Shown one piece after another: positions 27,366-36,118 of a stretch of DNA of 64,000 bases. Source of the stretch: Thermoflavifilum aggregans (GTDB lineage Bacteria; Bacteroidota; Bacteroidia; Chitinophagales; Chitinophagaceae); the NCBI RefSeq assembly GCF_002797735.1, contig NZ_PGFG01000001.1:2294001-2358000 (forward strand). The letters are read 5' to 3'. The position numbers were made by a program, and so were the translations under genes. The notes below the pieces were generated by a model. The model had not been told where the DNA came from. It saw nothing but the letters and a program-made list of their open reading frames with translations, and ran no database searches. Positions within the stretch are counted from its first letter, which is position 1. Every line of letters begins with the position of its first letter.

Positions 27366-27555
27366 GGGTAATTTATGTTAATATCCATAGGTTTCGCATT
27401 GGCGGTATTTTTTGTATCATTCATGGAATTTTCCTGAAAAATCAAGCTCATCCTATTACCTTTATTCTATGTTTTCAACGAAAGGCAATCCACCACTCTT
27501 TCTTTGGCTATTATGCTTCACCCCGGCAGCAACCCATCTTACATAAATCTTTCTT

Positions 27556-28767
27556 ATGCGCATTTTGTATCTGGTTACACTGGACAATATACATGATACC
27601 GGCAAAATTTACAAAATCCGTGATCGGTTGAATTATTGGCGCAGGGCCGGACACCTGGCGCAGGTATGGATTCTTTCGCGCGACCACGAATATGCGATCC
27701 GGGGCTTAAGCGAACAGGAAGGGGTAAAAGTGTTTAATGCGCTGCCCTTTCATTTGCGGCTTTCTGGCCGTTTGTCCTGGGTGAAAAAAACAGAGCGGTA
27801 CATCCGGCAGGCTGTATCTCTGCGGCAACTCAGCCGGGAAATCGCATTGTTTCAGCCCGAATTGATTTATTATCATCAGCATATCTGGCTACCTGGCCTG
27901 GCTGGTTTGCTGCACCGGCATCTGTCGGTCATGGAAGTGAATGTCATTGATACCGAAGAGGTGAAATTCACGCCTCTGCTACGCAGGTGGATTTACCGGG
28001 CAGGCCGAAAAAGCCTGATTCGCTCCGTGGATGGCCTGGTATGCGTGACCCCCGAGATTGAAGCCAGATTCAAAAGATATGGCAAGCCCAGCTGTGTCAT
28101 CAGCAATGGCATTGATCTGAACCGGATACCCCTGAAGCGGCCAGACCCGTCGGGAAGAGCCCATTTGATTTTTGTGGGTTCATCTGATATTCCTTCGCAA
28201 GGAATTGATCTGGTCATCCGTTTAGCCCGAAGACTTCCCCAGTACGTATTTCACATCGTTTGTCCCGATTTACCCGTAGGAAAACAACAAAACATCATCT
28301 CACACGGTGCCCTGTGCGACACACAGCTGAAAAGCTTATACATGCGCATGGATATCGGGATTGGTACATTGGCTTTGCATCGCAAACACATGCAACAGGC
28401 CTGTCCACTCAAGGTAAGGGAATATATCGCAGCAGGCCTGCCCTTGATACTGGCCTATGAAGATTGTGACCTGCCCGATGATCCGCATATTCTGCGACTT
28501 CCTTATGGGCTTCAGCATCTGGACGATGCATGGGTTTCAAAAATTGAAGCATTTGTCGAAAGAAACCGCCTGAAACGTCTGTCAGAGAGCATTCGCCAGC
28601 GGGTGGCTCTGGAAAGAAAAGAAGTGATGAGGCTGGCCTTTTTTGAACATTTGCTTAACGGCTACCGCACTAATCACCTGTCTGCATTTATCTTTCAACC
28701 TGCATCAGAGGAAGCCATTGCTCAAGCCACTGAGCCCAGCTCAGTTCAAACGCCGATTGCCTTTTAA
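27556..28767 (+). CDS. Glycosyltransferase (GT4-like)
   Basis: A 403-residue predicted glycosyltransferase of the GT-B fold. It begins with a Rossmann strand (MRILYLVTLDNIHDTGKIYK); the middle has VTPEIEARFKRYGKPSCVISNGIDLNRI, the usual inter-domain segment of GT4 enzymes; and the second domain has HLIFVGSSDIPSQGIDLVIRLA and PLKVREYIAAGLPLILAYED. Donor and acceptor are unknown; capsule, exopolysaccharide or lipopolysaccharide roles are typical. The last 80 bases overlap the convergent glycosyltransferase gene, so the C-terminal tail may be an extension with no functional weight. Confidence 0.82.
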   Translation: MRILYLVTLDNIHDTGKIYKIRDRLNYWRRAGHLAQVWILSRDHEYAIRGLSEQEGVKVFNALPFHLRLSGRLSWVKKTERYIRQAVSLRQLSREIALFQPELIYYHQHIWLPGLAGLLHRHLSVMEVNVIDTEEVKFTPLLRRWIYRAGRKSLIRSVDGLVCVTPEIEARFKRYGKPSCVISNGIDLNRIPLKRPDPSGRAHLIFVGSSDIPSQGIDLVIRLARRLPQYVFHIVCPDLPVGKQQNIISHGALCDTQLKSLYMRMDIGIGTLALHRKHMQQACPLKVREYIAAGLPLILAYEDCDLPDDPHILRLPYGLQHLDDAWVSKIEAFVERNRLKRLSESIRQRVALERKEVMRLAFFEHLLNGYRTNHLSAFIFQPASEEAIAQATEPSSVQTPIAF

Positions 28768-29809
28768 CATCCGGAGCCTGTGGCATAGATGTGATATCTC
28801 CCTCCATCAGGGCTTTCATGGCTTTTGCCCAGGCATCGGCATCCAAAGGTGGTAGCCAATTTACTTTCGGATAACCGGATAAGGTTTCTTTTGCATACGG
28901 CAAATCGGCCGCCAGGATGGGCAATCCCAACGCTGCAGCCTCACTGAGCGGCAAGCCCCAGGTTTCACACAAGGAAGGAAATACCAATGCATGGGCACCC
29001 AGGTAACATTCCTTCAACGCATCGGCCTGCAGATATCCTGTAAACCGGACAGGTAAATCAGCCGGATATTTCTTCCTCAATTTCCGGATATAAGCGTTTT
29101 CATCGGCAGCATAGGTACATACGATCTCAAAACGCCGGATGCCTTGCTCTGCCAATATGTGGGCAGCTTTAAACAACACGTCGTGGTTTTTGTACGCATA
29201 CGGATAAGCCGGGAAGAAAAACCGGAAAACATCAGGCTGGGTGAGTGTTTGCAGCTCCCGACCTCTGGATGATCTCTCTACCGGTGGTATTACCCACACC
29301 CGGTCCGGCTTTAGGGTATATCGTTGCAGCAGTTGTTCCCGCAGCTGATGTTGCTGGACAAAGATCCAGTCATTGGATTGAAGGTTGCGCAGATAGACCA
29401 GCTGATAGAGCCATTTCAGCATCAGCAAGTTGGGCTGGTTCAGCCACATGCGCCAGGGAATGCGGGCAAACAGGAGCGGATGATGGAAATACACGGCGCG
29501 GAACCGGCTGCACACCGGCGGCGTACTATCCTGCAGGGAAAGCCACAGTACGGGTTTCCAGCGGCGGGCCAGGCGGGGAAAAAGCAGATATTCATAATAC
29601 AACCTGCGCCACCATCCTGTGCGGGCCTTGGGAAAATCCATGTATTCGACACCCGGCAATACGGGATAATCTTCTTTCCGATAAACCAGTGCGCGGATAC
29701 AACATCTGCCGGCCGCTGCAGCCGCCAGCTCCTCCAGGCAAAGGCTTACTACCTTTATCGTCCCTCCCCTGAAGAATCGCTCTGCTGAAACCACGATCAG
29801 CGGCTGCAT
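28688..29809 (-). CDS. Glycosyltransferase (GT4-like)
   Basis: A 373-residue GT-B glycosyltransferase. The first domain has AERFFRGGTIKVVSLCLEEL near the N-terminus. The second has VFRFFFPAYPYAYKNHDVL and the nucleotide-sugar binding pattern GAHALVFPSLCETWGLPLSE with the following ALGLPILAADLPYAKE, which is strongly GT4. It lies 11 bases after an FtsE-like ATPase gene on the same strand and converges on another glycosyltransferase gene. Acceptor unknown. Confidence 0.88.
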   Translation of the reverse strand: MQPLIVVSAERFFRGGTIKVVSLCLEELAAAAAGRCCIRALVYRKEDYPVLPGVEYMDFPKARTGWWRRLYYEYLLFPRLARRWKPVLWLSLQDSTPPVCSRFRAVYFHHPLLFARIPWRMWLNQPNLLMLKWLYQLVYLRNLQSNDWIFVQQHQLREQLLQRYTLKPDRVWVIPPVERSSRGRELQTLTQPDVFRFFFPAYPYAYKNHDVLFKAAHILAEQGIRRFEIVCTYAADENAYIRKLRKKYPADLPVRFTGYLQADALKECYLGAHALVFPSLCETWGLPLSEAAALGLPILAADLPYAKETLSGYPKVNWLPPLDADAWAKAMKALMEGDITSMPQAPDVKRQSAFELSWAQWLEQWLPLMQVER

Positions 29810-29820
29810 ACAACATGGGT

Positions 29821-30525
29821 TCAGGATAACCGGATATCAGCCATATCGCTCACCCTGCCCAGTTCCGTACGCAACACACGGGATGGAAATTTCTGTAAAA
29901 CCAGATAATCATGTGTGGCCATAATCACCGTAGTATGGTAATCCCGTGAAATCTGAAACAGCAATTGCATAATGCCGTCTGAGGTTTCGGGATCCAGGTT
30001 TCCCGTCGGCTCATCGGCAAGAATCAGCTTGGGCGAGTTCAGCAATGCTCTTGCAATATCCACCCTTTGCTGCTCGCCTCCCGAAAGCTCATAGGGCATC
30101 TTGTAGCCTTTCGTTTTTAGTCCCACCTTATCCAGCACATCGAGAATTTTTTCTTCCATGAGCTTTTGATCCTTCCAGCCTGTAGCTTTTAACACAAAAC
30201 GAAGATTATCATGCACATTTCGGTCGGTTAACAACTGAAAATCCTGAAATACGATACCCAGATTGCGTCGCAGATAGGGCACATTTTTCCAGGTTAATTT
30301 TTTCAGGTCAAAACCTGCCACCATACCTTCTCCACCGCAAAGAGGCAAATCGCCATATAAGGTCTTGAGCAGGCTGGTTTTGCCTGTGCCTGTTTTACCC
30401 ACCAGATAAACAAATTCGCCTTTGCGGATGGTAATATTCACATCGCTCAGAATCACGGCTTTGCCATGGCAGATTTGCGCGTGCTGCAATGAAACAATCA
30501 CATCTTCTTCCATAATCATGTGCAT
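29821..30525 (-). CDS. FtsE-like ABC transporter ATPase
   Basis: About 230-234 residues, a single nucleotide-binding domain. Walker A is GKTGTGKTS, the signature is LSGGEQQRV, Walker B is [13 protein letters not shown], and the switch His is in [10 protein letters not shown]. The pattern fits FtsE (cell division) and the related LolD/MacB group; FtsE is favoured by the GKTGTGKTS loop. No permease such as FtsX is adjacent. The start may be at 30525, 30519 or 30513; MEEDVIVSL at 30513 is a good alternative. Probably cotranscribed with the glycosyltransferase downstream. Confidence 0.85.
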   Translation of the reverse strand: MHMIMEEDVIVSLQHAQICHGKAVILSDVNITIRKGEFVYLVGKTGTGKTSLLKTLYGDLPLCGGEGMVAGFDLKKLTWKNVPYLRRNLGIVFQDFQLLTDRNVHDNLRFVLKATGWKDQKLMEEKILDVLDKVGLKTKGYKMPYELSGGEQQRVDIARALLNSPKLILADEPTGNLDPETSDGIMQLLFQISRDYHTTVIMATHDYLVLQKFPSRVLRTELGRVSDMADIRLS

Positions 30526-30530
30526 TGAAA

Positions 30531-30538
30531 CAAAAATA
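30531..30538 (-). promoter_or_regulatory. Candidate -7 box for the FtsE-like ATPase gene
   Basis: TATTTTTG on the minus strand, exact TAnnTTTG, five bases before the first possible ATG (30525) and 17 before the third (30513). It sits in the 17-base gap after the PurM-like gene. Confidence 0.38.
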
Positions 30539-30542
30539 ACGG

Positions 30543-31742
30543 CTAATTCCCATTTCCCGATAGCGTGTAAGCAAAGGTACCCGCATCCGGATGGATAATC
30601 TGCAAATGGGGTTTCCCTGCTTCAGCTTTCACAATGCGCCCAGTCACAAGGGCCTCGATGTGAAAGGTTTGTGCCAAACGAATGATTTCTTCAGCATGTG
30701 CTTCGGGAGTAATGATTTCCATGCGATGACCCATGTTGAATACCTGAAACAGCTCTTCCCAGCTGGCGGAAGATACCTGCCGGATCAACCGGAATAGCGG
30801 AGGAAGCGGAAACAACCGATCTTTAATAGCTGCCAGGCCCTCTGGCAAAAAACGCATCAGCTTGGTTTGTCCGCCGCCGGTGCAATGTATCAACCCGTGA
30901 ATCCAATCCAGATGTTCTTCCAGCAGGGATTTAAGAAACGGTGCATAGGTTCGAGTGGGCGACAACAGCCAATCGCCTAAGGTATATGCATCATCCGAAA
31001 CCTTGTCTGACAGCCGGTATGGGCCGGTATATTGTAATTCGGCATCCAGTTGCAGATCACAGGCTTCCGGATAGTCGTGCAAATAACTTTTGTGGAGCAG
31101 TTCATGCCGGGCAAGCGTAAGCCCATTGCTGCCGATACCGCTGTTGTAGGTTTGTTCATAAATGGTTTGACCAAAAGATGCCAGGCCCACAATCACATCT
31201 CCTTCGCGGATCCGATCATTGGTAACCAGCCTGGTTTTAGGCCAACGCACCGTCATATTGCCATCCACCACAAGGGTACGCACCAGATCACCCACATCGG
31301 CTGTTTCACCGCCTACATAATGAATATCCACGCCATACGTACGCAACTGATCTATACAAGCCACAGTACCTTCTATCAGGGCTTTCAGTACTTCAGCGGG
31401 GATCCATCTTTTGTTTCTGCCAATAGTTGAGGTATAGACAAAATGCCTGTAAGCACCTACACACAGCAGATCGTCGAGATTCATCACCAATGCATCCTGT
31501 GCAATGGCATTCCAAACCTCCATATTGCCTGTTTCCCGCCAGTACAGATAAGCCAGCAGCGATTTTGTACCCGCACCATCGGCATGTGAAAGGCACGTCC
31601 ATTCAGGATCCTGGGCTAAATAGTCGGGAAATACGCGACAGAAAGCATGCGGATATAATCCCTGATCGAGCTTTGCAATAGCGGCATGCACTTCTTCCTT
31701 GGATGCGGATACGCCGCGGCGTTGGTAAAGCGAATCTTTCAC
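30543..31742 (-). CDS. PurM-like AIR synthase-related protein
   Basis: About 399 residues from the GTG at 31742. It resembles phosphoribosylformylglycinamidine cyclo-ligase: SLYQRRGVSASKEEVHAAI at the N-terminus, HADGAGTKSLLAYLYW (the ATP-binding glycine-rich loop), ALVMNLDDLLCVGA, and GGETADVGDLVRTLVVDG. These are the PurM-type motifs, and Bacteroidota often have such an AIR-synthase-related form. Purine synthesis is inferred, not proven; no other purine gene is nearby. A longer ORF starts at 31832 inside exbD, but a -7 box at 31763-31770 supports the GTG (or the TTG at 31754). Confidence 0.85.
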   Translation of the reverse strand: MKDSLYQRRGVSASKEEVHAAIAKLDQGLYPHAFCRVFPDYLAQDPEWTCLSHADGAGTKSLLAYLYWRETGNMEVWNAIAQDALVMNLDDLLCVGAYRHFVYTSTIGRNKRWIPAEVLKALIEGTVACIDQLRTYGVDIHYVGGETADVGDLVRTLVVDGNMTVRWPKTRLVTNDRIREGDVIVGLASFGQTIYEQTYNSGIGSNGLTLARHELLHKSYLHDYPEACDLQLDAELQYTGPYRLSDKVSDDAYTLGDWLLSPTRTYAPFLKSLLEEHLDWIHGLIHCTGGGQTKLMRFLPEGLAAIKDRLFPLPPLFRLIRQVSSASWEELFQVFNMGHRMEIITPEAHAEEIIRLAQTFHIEALVTGRIVKAEAGKPHLQIIHPDAGTFAYTLSGNGN

Positions 31743-31762
31743 TGATACATGCAATTGAAACA

Positions 31763-31770
31763 CAAATCTA
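31763..31770 (-). promoter_or_regulatory. Candidate -7 box for the PurM-like gene
   Basis: TAGATTTG on the minus strand, exact TAnnTTTG, 20 bases before the GTG start at 31742. It supports a non-ATG start downstream of exbD. Confidence 0.4.
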
Positions 31771-31809
31771 CAAGAAGCCCGCAAATGACAGGGTAAGCCT
31801 GTAAAATAC

Positions 31810-32226
31810 TCACGGACGAGCGGCACCGGCATCCGGGTGGGCTGTAGCCAATACTACTTTGGCATGCAGCTGACGGGCAATTTCCATCACCTTTACCACA
31901 TCATCAATAGGAACGGTTTTATCGGCATTGATCACAATGGTGGCGTCTACCTGTTCACCGGCCAGCTTGGGAGCCAGTACCTGGGCCAACTGATCAAAGG
32001 GTACCTGTGTGGTGCCCACATAATACCGTTGCTGGGCATCAATGCTCACTACCACTGTTTGTTTGGCTTTGGTGTTGCTTTCGGCCCGTGGCAGGGAAAG
32101 CTTGATGACGTTTGGATTGGCAAGGGTGGATACAATCAGAAAGAACAACAGGAAAATAAACAAAATATCATTCAGGGCAGAACTTTCTACCTTGGCCTCT
32201 TCCCGTCGTCTTTTGCGCAGATCCAT
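31810..32226 (-). CDS. ExbD/TolR-family biopolymer transport protein
   Basis: A 138-residue protein with a short basic N-terminus, one membrane helix with the family Asp (SALNDILFIFLLFFLIVSTL), and a small periplasmic domain (VSIDAQQRYYVGTTQVPF, VINADKTVPIDDVVKVME). ExbD/TolR works with ExbB/TolQ to use the proton-motive force for TonB- or Tol-dependent outer-membrane processes. It lies three bases after the ExbB-like gene, so the pair is an operon. The substrates of the SusC transporters elsewhere in this window would need such an energy system, but no TonB gene is beside it. Confidence 0.92.
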   Translation of the reverse strand: MDLRKRRREEAKVESSALNDILFIFLLFFLIVSTLANPNVIKLSLPRAESNTKAKQTVVVSIDAQQRYYVGTTQVPFDQLAQVLAPKLAGEQVDATIVINADKTVPIDDVVKVMEIARQLHAKVVLATAHPDAGAARP

Positions 32227-32229
32227 GAC

Positions 32230-32949
32230 TCAACGTGTTGGTTCCTGCAAAATATCAATAAATTCTGCTGCCGCAGCCTCCATTTTGTTGATCACCTTGT
32301 CTATCTGTGCATTTAGGTAACTGTATCCCATGTAGGCAAATATACCAATAATCAAACCCGTAGCAGAGGTAATCATCTTCACATAAATACCACCAGCAAT
32401 GGTTCCCAACGTAATATCAGACGTTACTGAAATATTGAAAAATGTTTGAATCATCCCGGCAATGGTTCCTAGAAAGCCAAACATCGGAGCAACAGCTGCT
32501 ACCATGGAAAGGATAATCATATTTTTTTCAAGCTTGTAAATTTCCAGCTTGCCCACATTTTCCATGGAGCGTTCAATATTGTCAATGGGCTTGCCAATGC
32601 GCTGAATGCCTTTTTCAATCATGCGGGCTGCCGGATTATCGGTGTTTTTTGCCAGTGTGCGGGCAGCCGTTACATTGCCATTCATGATATGATCGCGGAT
32701 CATATTCATGAAATTACTTTCAATGCGCCCTGCTTTGCGGATGACAACATATCGTTCAATAAAAAAGAAAATGGCAATCAGCGAAAGAATGCCAAGCGGA
32801 ATCATCAACACCCCGCCTTTCTTCAGTAAATCAAACAAACTGATGGATTGCTGCGCCGGTGGCGTATTGGCCAGATGATTCAGGGAATCGGCTATCCGAA
32901 GCAGGGAATCTGTAGCCTGTGACTGGATTTGCAACAAAATGCCCGACAT
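32230..32949 (-). CDS. ExbB/TolQ/MotA-family proton channel protein
   Basis: A 239-residue inner-membrane protein with three membrane helices: an N-terminal one at about 42-66 (GGVLMIPLGILSLIAIFFFIE) and two C-terminal ones containing AAVAPMFGFLGTIAGMIQTF and TSATGLIIGIFAYMGY. These are the MotA/TolQ/ExbB signatures. It pairs with the ExbD gene immediately downstream. Likely the proton channel that powers TonB-type transport. Confidence 0.93.
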   Translation of the reverse strand: MSGILLQIQSQATDSLLRIADSLNHLANTPPAQQSISLFDLLKKGGVLMIPLGILSLIAIFFFIERYVVIRKAGRIESNFMNMIRDHIMNGNVTAARTLAKNTDNPAARMIEKGIQRIGKPIDNIERSMENVGKLEIYKLEKNMIILSMVAAVAPMFGFLGTIAGMIQTFFNISVTSDITLGTIAGGIYVKMITSATGLIIGIFAYMGYSYLNAQIDKVINKMEAAAAEFIDILQEPTR

Positions 32950-32968
32950 GTATTGCTGTTTAAATGCC

Positions 32969-32976
32969 CAAAAATA
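32969..32976 (-). promoter_or_regulatory. Candidate -7 box for the exbB-exbD operon
   Basis: TATTTTTG on the minus strand, exact TAnnTTTG, 19 bases before the ExbB ATG. No obvious -33 TTG. Confidence 0.42.
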
Positions 32977-33107
32977 AGTAAATGCTTGTCGATATGAAAA
33001 ACGATCATACGTGCCGGCTGGTATCCAAAAGCATGAATTAGGTAATTCTTAACAACTTTGTTGCCATCCGAAGAGGAAATGCTTGTGCTTGTTCAGGCTT
33101 TTCTCTT

Positions 33108-33641
33108 TTATTTCAGCAACAATTGGGCTACCTCCTGCCAGTTGTTTACCCGTTCTTCGGCAGGCTCATATATGTTGTGATGACTGGTAAACAGGATTTT
33201 TCTTTTGATACCTGCATGAAAATTCCGGCTATGATCATCAATCATGATATCGGCACTGATGATATGTTTGCTGCCACAAAGACAAATCTGCTGCCATTGC
33301 AGAAAAGGAAAATGTTCCTGCAGCCATTCATATTTATCTTTTAACGAGTTAGGAAATTCCATCGCCGCCGAAACCACAAACAAATCATATTTTTCATTCA
33401 GGCATTTCATGACTTCCACCGCATCCTGCATCACAGCAAGATCACGGAAAAATCCCGGTGTATTCAAATACTGATACAGGATGAGGGCATGTCCGGGTGG
33501 AACCACGTCTGCCAGGTGTTTGCCGGCTATTTCTGCATCCGTATATTTCTTATTGAAATCTCTTGCATACCAGGTTCTGAGTTTGGTGATGGGATCGGCC
33601 ATCACTTCATCCATATCCACAATCAGGGTAAGTTTTTTCAT
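33108..33641 (-). CDS. 5'(3')-deoxyribonucleotidase, NT5C-like
   Basis: A 177-residue HAD-superfamily phosphatase. The catalytic DMDEVMAD motif is at residues 9-16 (DxDxV form), motif II Ser/Thr in LFVVSAAME, and the late acidic motif in IMIDDHSRNF. Length and pattern fit the NT5C family that dephosphorylates deoxyribonucleotides and helps balance dNTP pools. A deoxynucleoside kinase lies elsewhere in the window (60458), the opposing activity, but they are not linked. The MFS gene begins upstream on the same strand with a 12-base gap, so they may be cotranscribed. Confidence 0.88.
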   Translation of the reverse strand: MKKLTLIVDMDEVMADPITKLRTWYARDFNKKYTDAEIAGKHLADVVPPGHALILYQYLNTPGFFRDLAVMQDAVEVMKCLNEKYDLFVVSAAMEFPNSLKDKYEWLQEHFPFLQWQQICLCGSKHIISADIMIDDHSRNFHAGIKRKILFTSHHNIYEPAEERVNNWQEVAQLLLK

Positions 33642-33653
33642 TTGATCATCTGC

Positions 33654-34883
33654 TTATGTGTACGCTATTTTTTGTTTGCGGAATGATACAATAGCCAACC
33701 AGCTGAGCATAGCCATCACCAGCCCGGCCATGCATACCCCCGTCCACCGGAAATGATTCCACATCATATTGCCTGCAACAGAACCCAGTGTGCCACCGCC
33801 AAAGAATGCCGTCATATAAATGGTATTCAGCCTTGTACGGGCGTGTGGCAATATAGCATAATTGCGTGCCTGATTGGACACATGGGCAGCCTGCAACCCC
33901 ACATCCAGCAGAATAACGCCAATGACCACCAACGCAATATGCAAGCTGGCAAAAAACAAGATCAGATAACCGGATATCACCAGCAGGATACCCACCTGAA
34001 TGGTTAGCAGCGGACTTTTGCGATCCGTAATTCTGCCTACCAAAGGTGCCGCCATAGCCCCTCCTGCCCCTACCAGGCCAAACATGCCTATCCATGATAA
34101 CGGATACTGATAAGGCGGAGCTTCCAGAAAAAAGGCCATGGTAGCCCAGAAAGCAGATATGGCACCAAACAGTGTGGCTCCTATCCATGCACTTTGCCGC
34201 ACCACTGCATGCTGTCTCCAAAGCTCCCATACAGATCTCAGCAGGCGGATGTAACTTCCCCGAAAAGCGGGCTGTTCATCGGGTAACTGCAGCCATAACA
34301 ACAGACAAATACCCAGCATCAGCAAAGCCGCTGTTTCATATACCCATCTCCAGCCCAGATACTGTGCAATCCATCCGCTTAAGGTACGCGACACCAGGAT
34401 ACCCACCAGCAGTCCGCCCAGCAAGGCTCCGATGGTTCTGCCACGTTGTGCATCAGATGAAAGGTGCGCCCCGTAAGGAATCAGTACATGGCATGATACA
34501 CTCAATAATCCTATGCCCACACTGCATACATCCAGCATCCACAAACGGGTCGAAAGGCCTGTAATTCCCAGTACACACGCAGACAACATAAACAAAGCCA
34601 GAATCAGCCTGCGTCTGGAAATTTTATCACCCAACGGCAAAATGAACAACATGCCCAATCCATACCCAATCTGGGTGAGTATGTTGATGTTTCCGGCCGC
34701 AGCTTCTGATACATGGAAATAACGACTGAATGCGCCTAATAAAGGCTGGCAATAGTAAATATTGGCCACGGATGCGCCACAGCCAACAGCCATTAACCAG
34801 CGCAGGCGTGCAGATATGGGTTGAACGGCGGATTCTGCCGCTGTAGTGCGCTGCCATGGATTTATTTCAACAGGTTGTTGCAT
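33654..34883 (-). CDS. MFS transporter (drug-efflux type)
   Basis: A 409-residue inner-membrane protein with about 12 helices. An early Gly-rich loop (GYGLGMLFILPLGDKISRRRL) carries the MFS motif A pattern; a second comparable loop is GAGGAMAAPLVGRITDRKSP. The layout matches the MFS efflux subgroup common in Bacteroidota; substrate unknown. Its promoter region is shared with the divergent periplasmic protein gene at 35107. Confidence 0.9.
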   Translation of the reverse strand: MQQPVEINPWQRTTAAESAVQPISARLRWLMAVGCGASVANIYYCQPLLGAFSRYFHVSEAAAGNINILTQIGYGLGMLFILPLGDKISRRRLILALFMLSACVLGITGLSTRLWMLDVCSVGIGLLSVSCHVLIPYGAHLSSDAQRGRTIGALLGGLLVGILVSRTLSGWIAQYLGWRWVYETAALLMLGICLLLWLQLPDEQPAFRGSYIRLLRSVWELWRQHAVVRQSAWIGATLFGAISAFWATMAFFLEAPPYQYPLSWIGMFGLVGAGGAMAAPLVGRITDRKSPLLTIQVGILLVISGYLILFFASLHIALVVIGVILLDVGLQAAHVSNQARNYAILPHARTRLNTIYMTAFFGGGTLGSVAGNMMWNHFRWTGVCMAGLVMAMLSWLAIVSFRKQKIAYT

Positions 34884-34916
34884 GATGCTATTTCAGTATA
34901 CGGGCAGATGTGTGCA

Positions 34917-34924
34917 CAAATTTA
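34917..34924 (-). promoter_or_regulatory. Candidate -7 box for the MFS gene
   Basis: TAAATTTG on the minus strand, exact TAnnTTTG, 33 bases before the MFS ATG. Confidence 0.42.
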
Positions 34925-35095
34925 GGATTCAGCAGTTTGCTGCGTTGCCTGCACTCGTCAATCGTGTGACATTTTTTGGTAAGCTTGTTAATATCCGTCC
35001 TGCAGCCATTGGCTTGCTGCTGGTGAGCATGATAAAAAAGCACATTTGCTTTTGCTTCAGGAAAATATTAACAAGTCAGACAAACAGCTTCTGCC

Positions 35096-35103
35096 TAAAT
35101 TTG
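35096..35103 (+). promoter_or_regulatory. Candidate -7 box next to the 35107 start
   Basis: TAAATTTG, exact TAnnTTTG, only three bases before the ATG at 35107. Transcription would begin close to the start codon, so the message would be leaderless or nearly so. No clear -33 element. Confidence 0.42.
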
Positions 35104-35106
35104 GGC

Positions 35107-36069
35107 ATGCGTTTTCGGTATCGTTTTTATTTTACATGGATTGCTTTATTATGGATCTGCCCGCAGCTTTATGCACAGCGGGATAGCAGTGCTGTTGCTG
35201 AAATTGCAAGACATATTCAACTTGATTCTGTAACCATCATTGCTAGCAGAAGTGGGTTTGATGTACCGGCATTTATCCAACGGGTGAAAGATGATACCAC
35301 CTTTTACAAGGCTTTTAAAACACTGCGCATCATCGGGTTTACGGCTGATAACCACATGTGGATATACAACAAGCAGGGTAAAATGGTGGCTGGTTATAGC
35401 AGTCTCACACATCAGATAGTACATAATGGTTGCAGATCATTACAAGTTTTGCAGGAAAACACAACCGGTAATTTTTATAAAAACAAAAACAAAAAAAACT
35501 ACAATTACTATACAGCTGAAATGTTTGCACATGTTTTCCTCGATCCAGGGCCTGTGTGTGGTGAAGATAATCTGGTGCATGGCGGCAAGCCGGAAATGAA
35601 AGACCCTAATCATCAGATACAAAAACATATCGAAGAACTCAAGCAACTCATCTTCAATCCGGGTCAACCTATTCCGGGCATTCCTTTTGTCGGTCACAAA
35701 GTAGGAATCTTTGAACCCGATGTATCACCAATGTATGATTTTGCCATTCACAGTGATGTGGTAGACGATGAGCCGTGTTATGTCTTTCAGGCTATTGCTA
35801 AACCCCAGTTTGCTGATCAGGTTGTGATTGATACGTTGATTACCTGGTTTCGCAAATCAGACTACAGCATTATTTCCCGGCATTATGCCCTTTCATACAA
35901 AACGCTTGTATTTGATTTCAATGTCAACATCCATGTGGATCTTGGTTCTTATCAGGGTATGTTAATACCCACCTGGATTGATTATCAGGGCAACTGGGAT
36001 ATTGCATTTCACAAAAGGGAAATCGTACATTTCACGATCCGGTTTTTTGATTTTGATATAGGAAAATAA
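35107..36069 (+). CDS. Secreted protein of unknown function, complete copy
   Basis: A 320-residue predicted periplasmic protein. The start at 35107 (MRFRYRFYFTWIALLW) is chosen because it gives a clean signal peptide ending near YAQ; the in-frame extension to 34846 runs through the divergent promoter region. The mature part is Asp/His/Tyr-rich, with FAHVFLDPGPVCGED and a C-terminal series of strands (KTLVFDFNVNIHVDLGSYQGM) that somewhat resembles outer-membrane lipoprotein-sorting (LolA-like) folds; I do not assign a family. Bases 35327-36054 are duplicated at 41864-42591. The last residues (FDFDIGK) differ from those of the other copy, so the C-terminus may have been altered by that event. 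Confidence 0.75.
   Translation: MRFRYRFYFTWIALLWICPQLYAQRDSSAVAEIARHIQLDSVTIIASRSGFDVPAFIQRVKDDTTFYKAFKTLRIIGFTADNHMWIYNKQGKMVAGYSSLTHQIVHNGCRSLQVLQENTTGNFYKNKNKKNYNYYTAEMFAHVFLDPGPVCGEDNLVHGGKPEMKDPNHQIQKHIEELKQLIFNPGQPIPGIPFVGHKVGIFEPDVSPMYDFAIHSDVVDDEPCYVFQAIAKPQFADQVVIDTLITWFRKSDYSIISRHYALSYKTLVFDFNVNIHVDLGSYQGMLIPTWIDYQGNWDIAFHKREIVHFTIRFFDFDIGK
35327..36054 (+). repeat. 728-bp direct repeat, copy 1
   Basis: Aligned base by base with 41864-42591 at a constant offset of 6,537. There are no gaps and three differences (35571, 35958 and 36036), all in third codon positions and all synonymous. Homology begins and ends abruptly inside the gene at 35107-36069, with no terminal inverted repeats or target duplications. 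Confidence 0.97.
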
Positions 36070-36094
36070 AAAAACCGGACTACGAAGAGTCCGG
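36068..36094 (-). terminator. Intrinsic terminator of the susCD operon at 36119-40855
   Basis: On the minus strand, a 7-bp stem (36094-36088 with 36081-36075) with a CTTCGT loop is followed by seven T residues (36074-36068). It lies 24 bases after the susD stop. Its right arm resembles the one at 41006-41029. Confidence 0.75.
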
Positions 36095-36118
36095 CATGGA
36101 GTGAAAGTTTTTGTTTTA

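Noticed and set aside
33646-34230. 194-residue minus-strand ORF inside the MFS gene
   Set aside because: Shifted frame of the MFS gene; the MFS frame has clear membrane helices and motifs.
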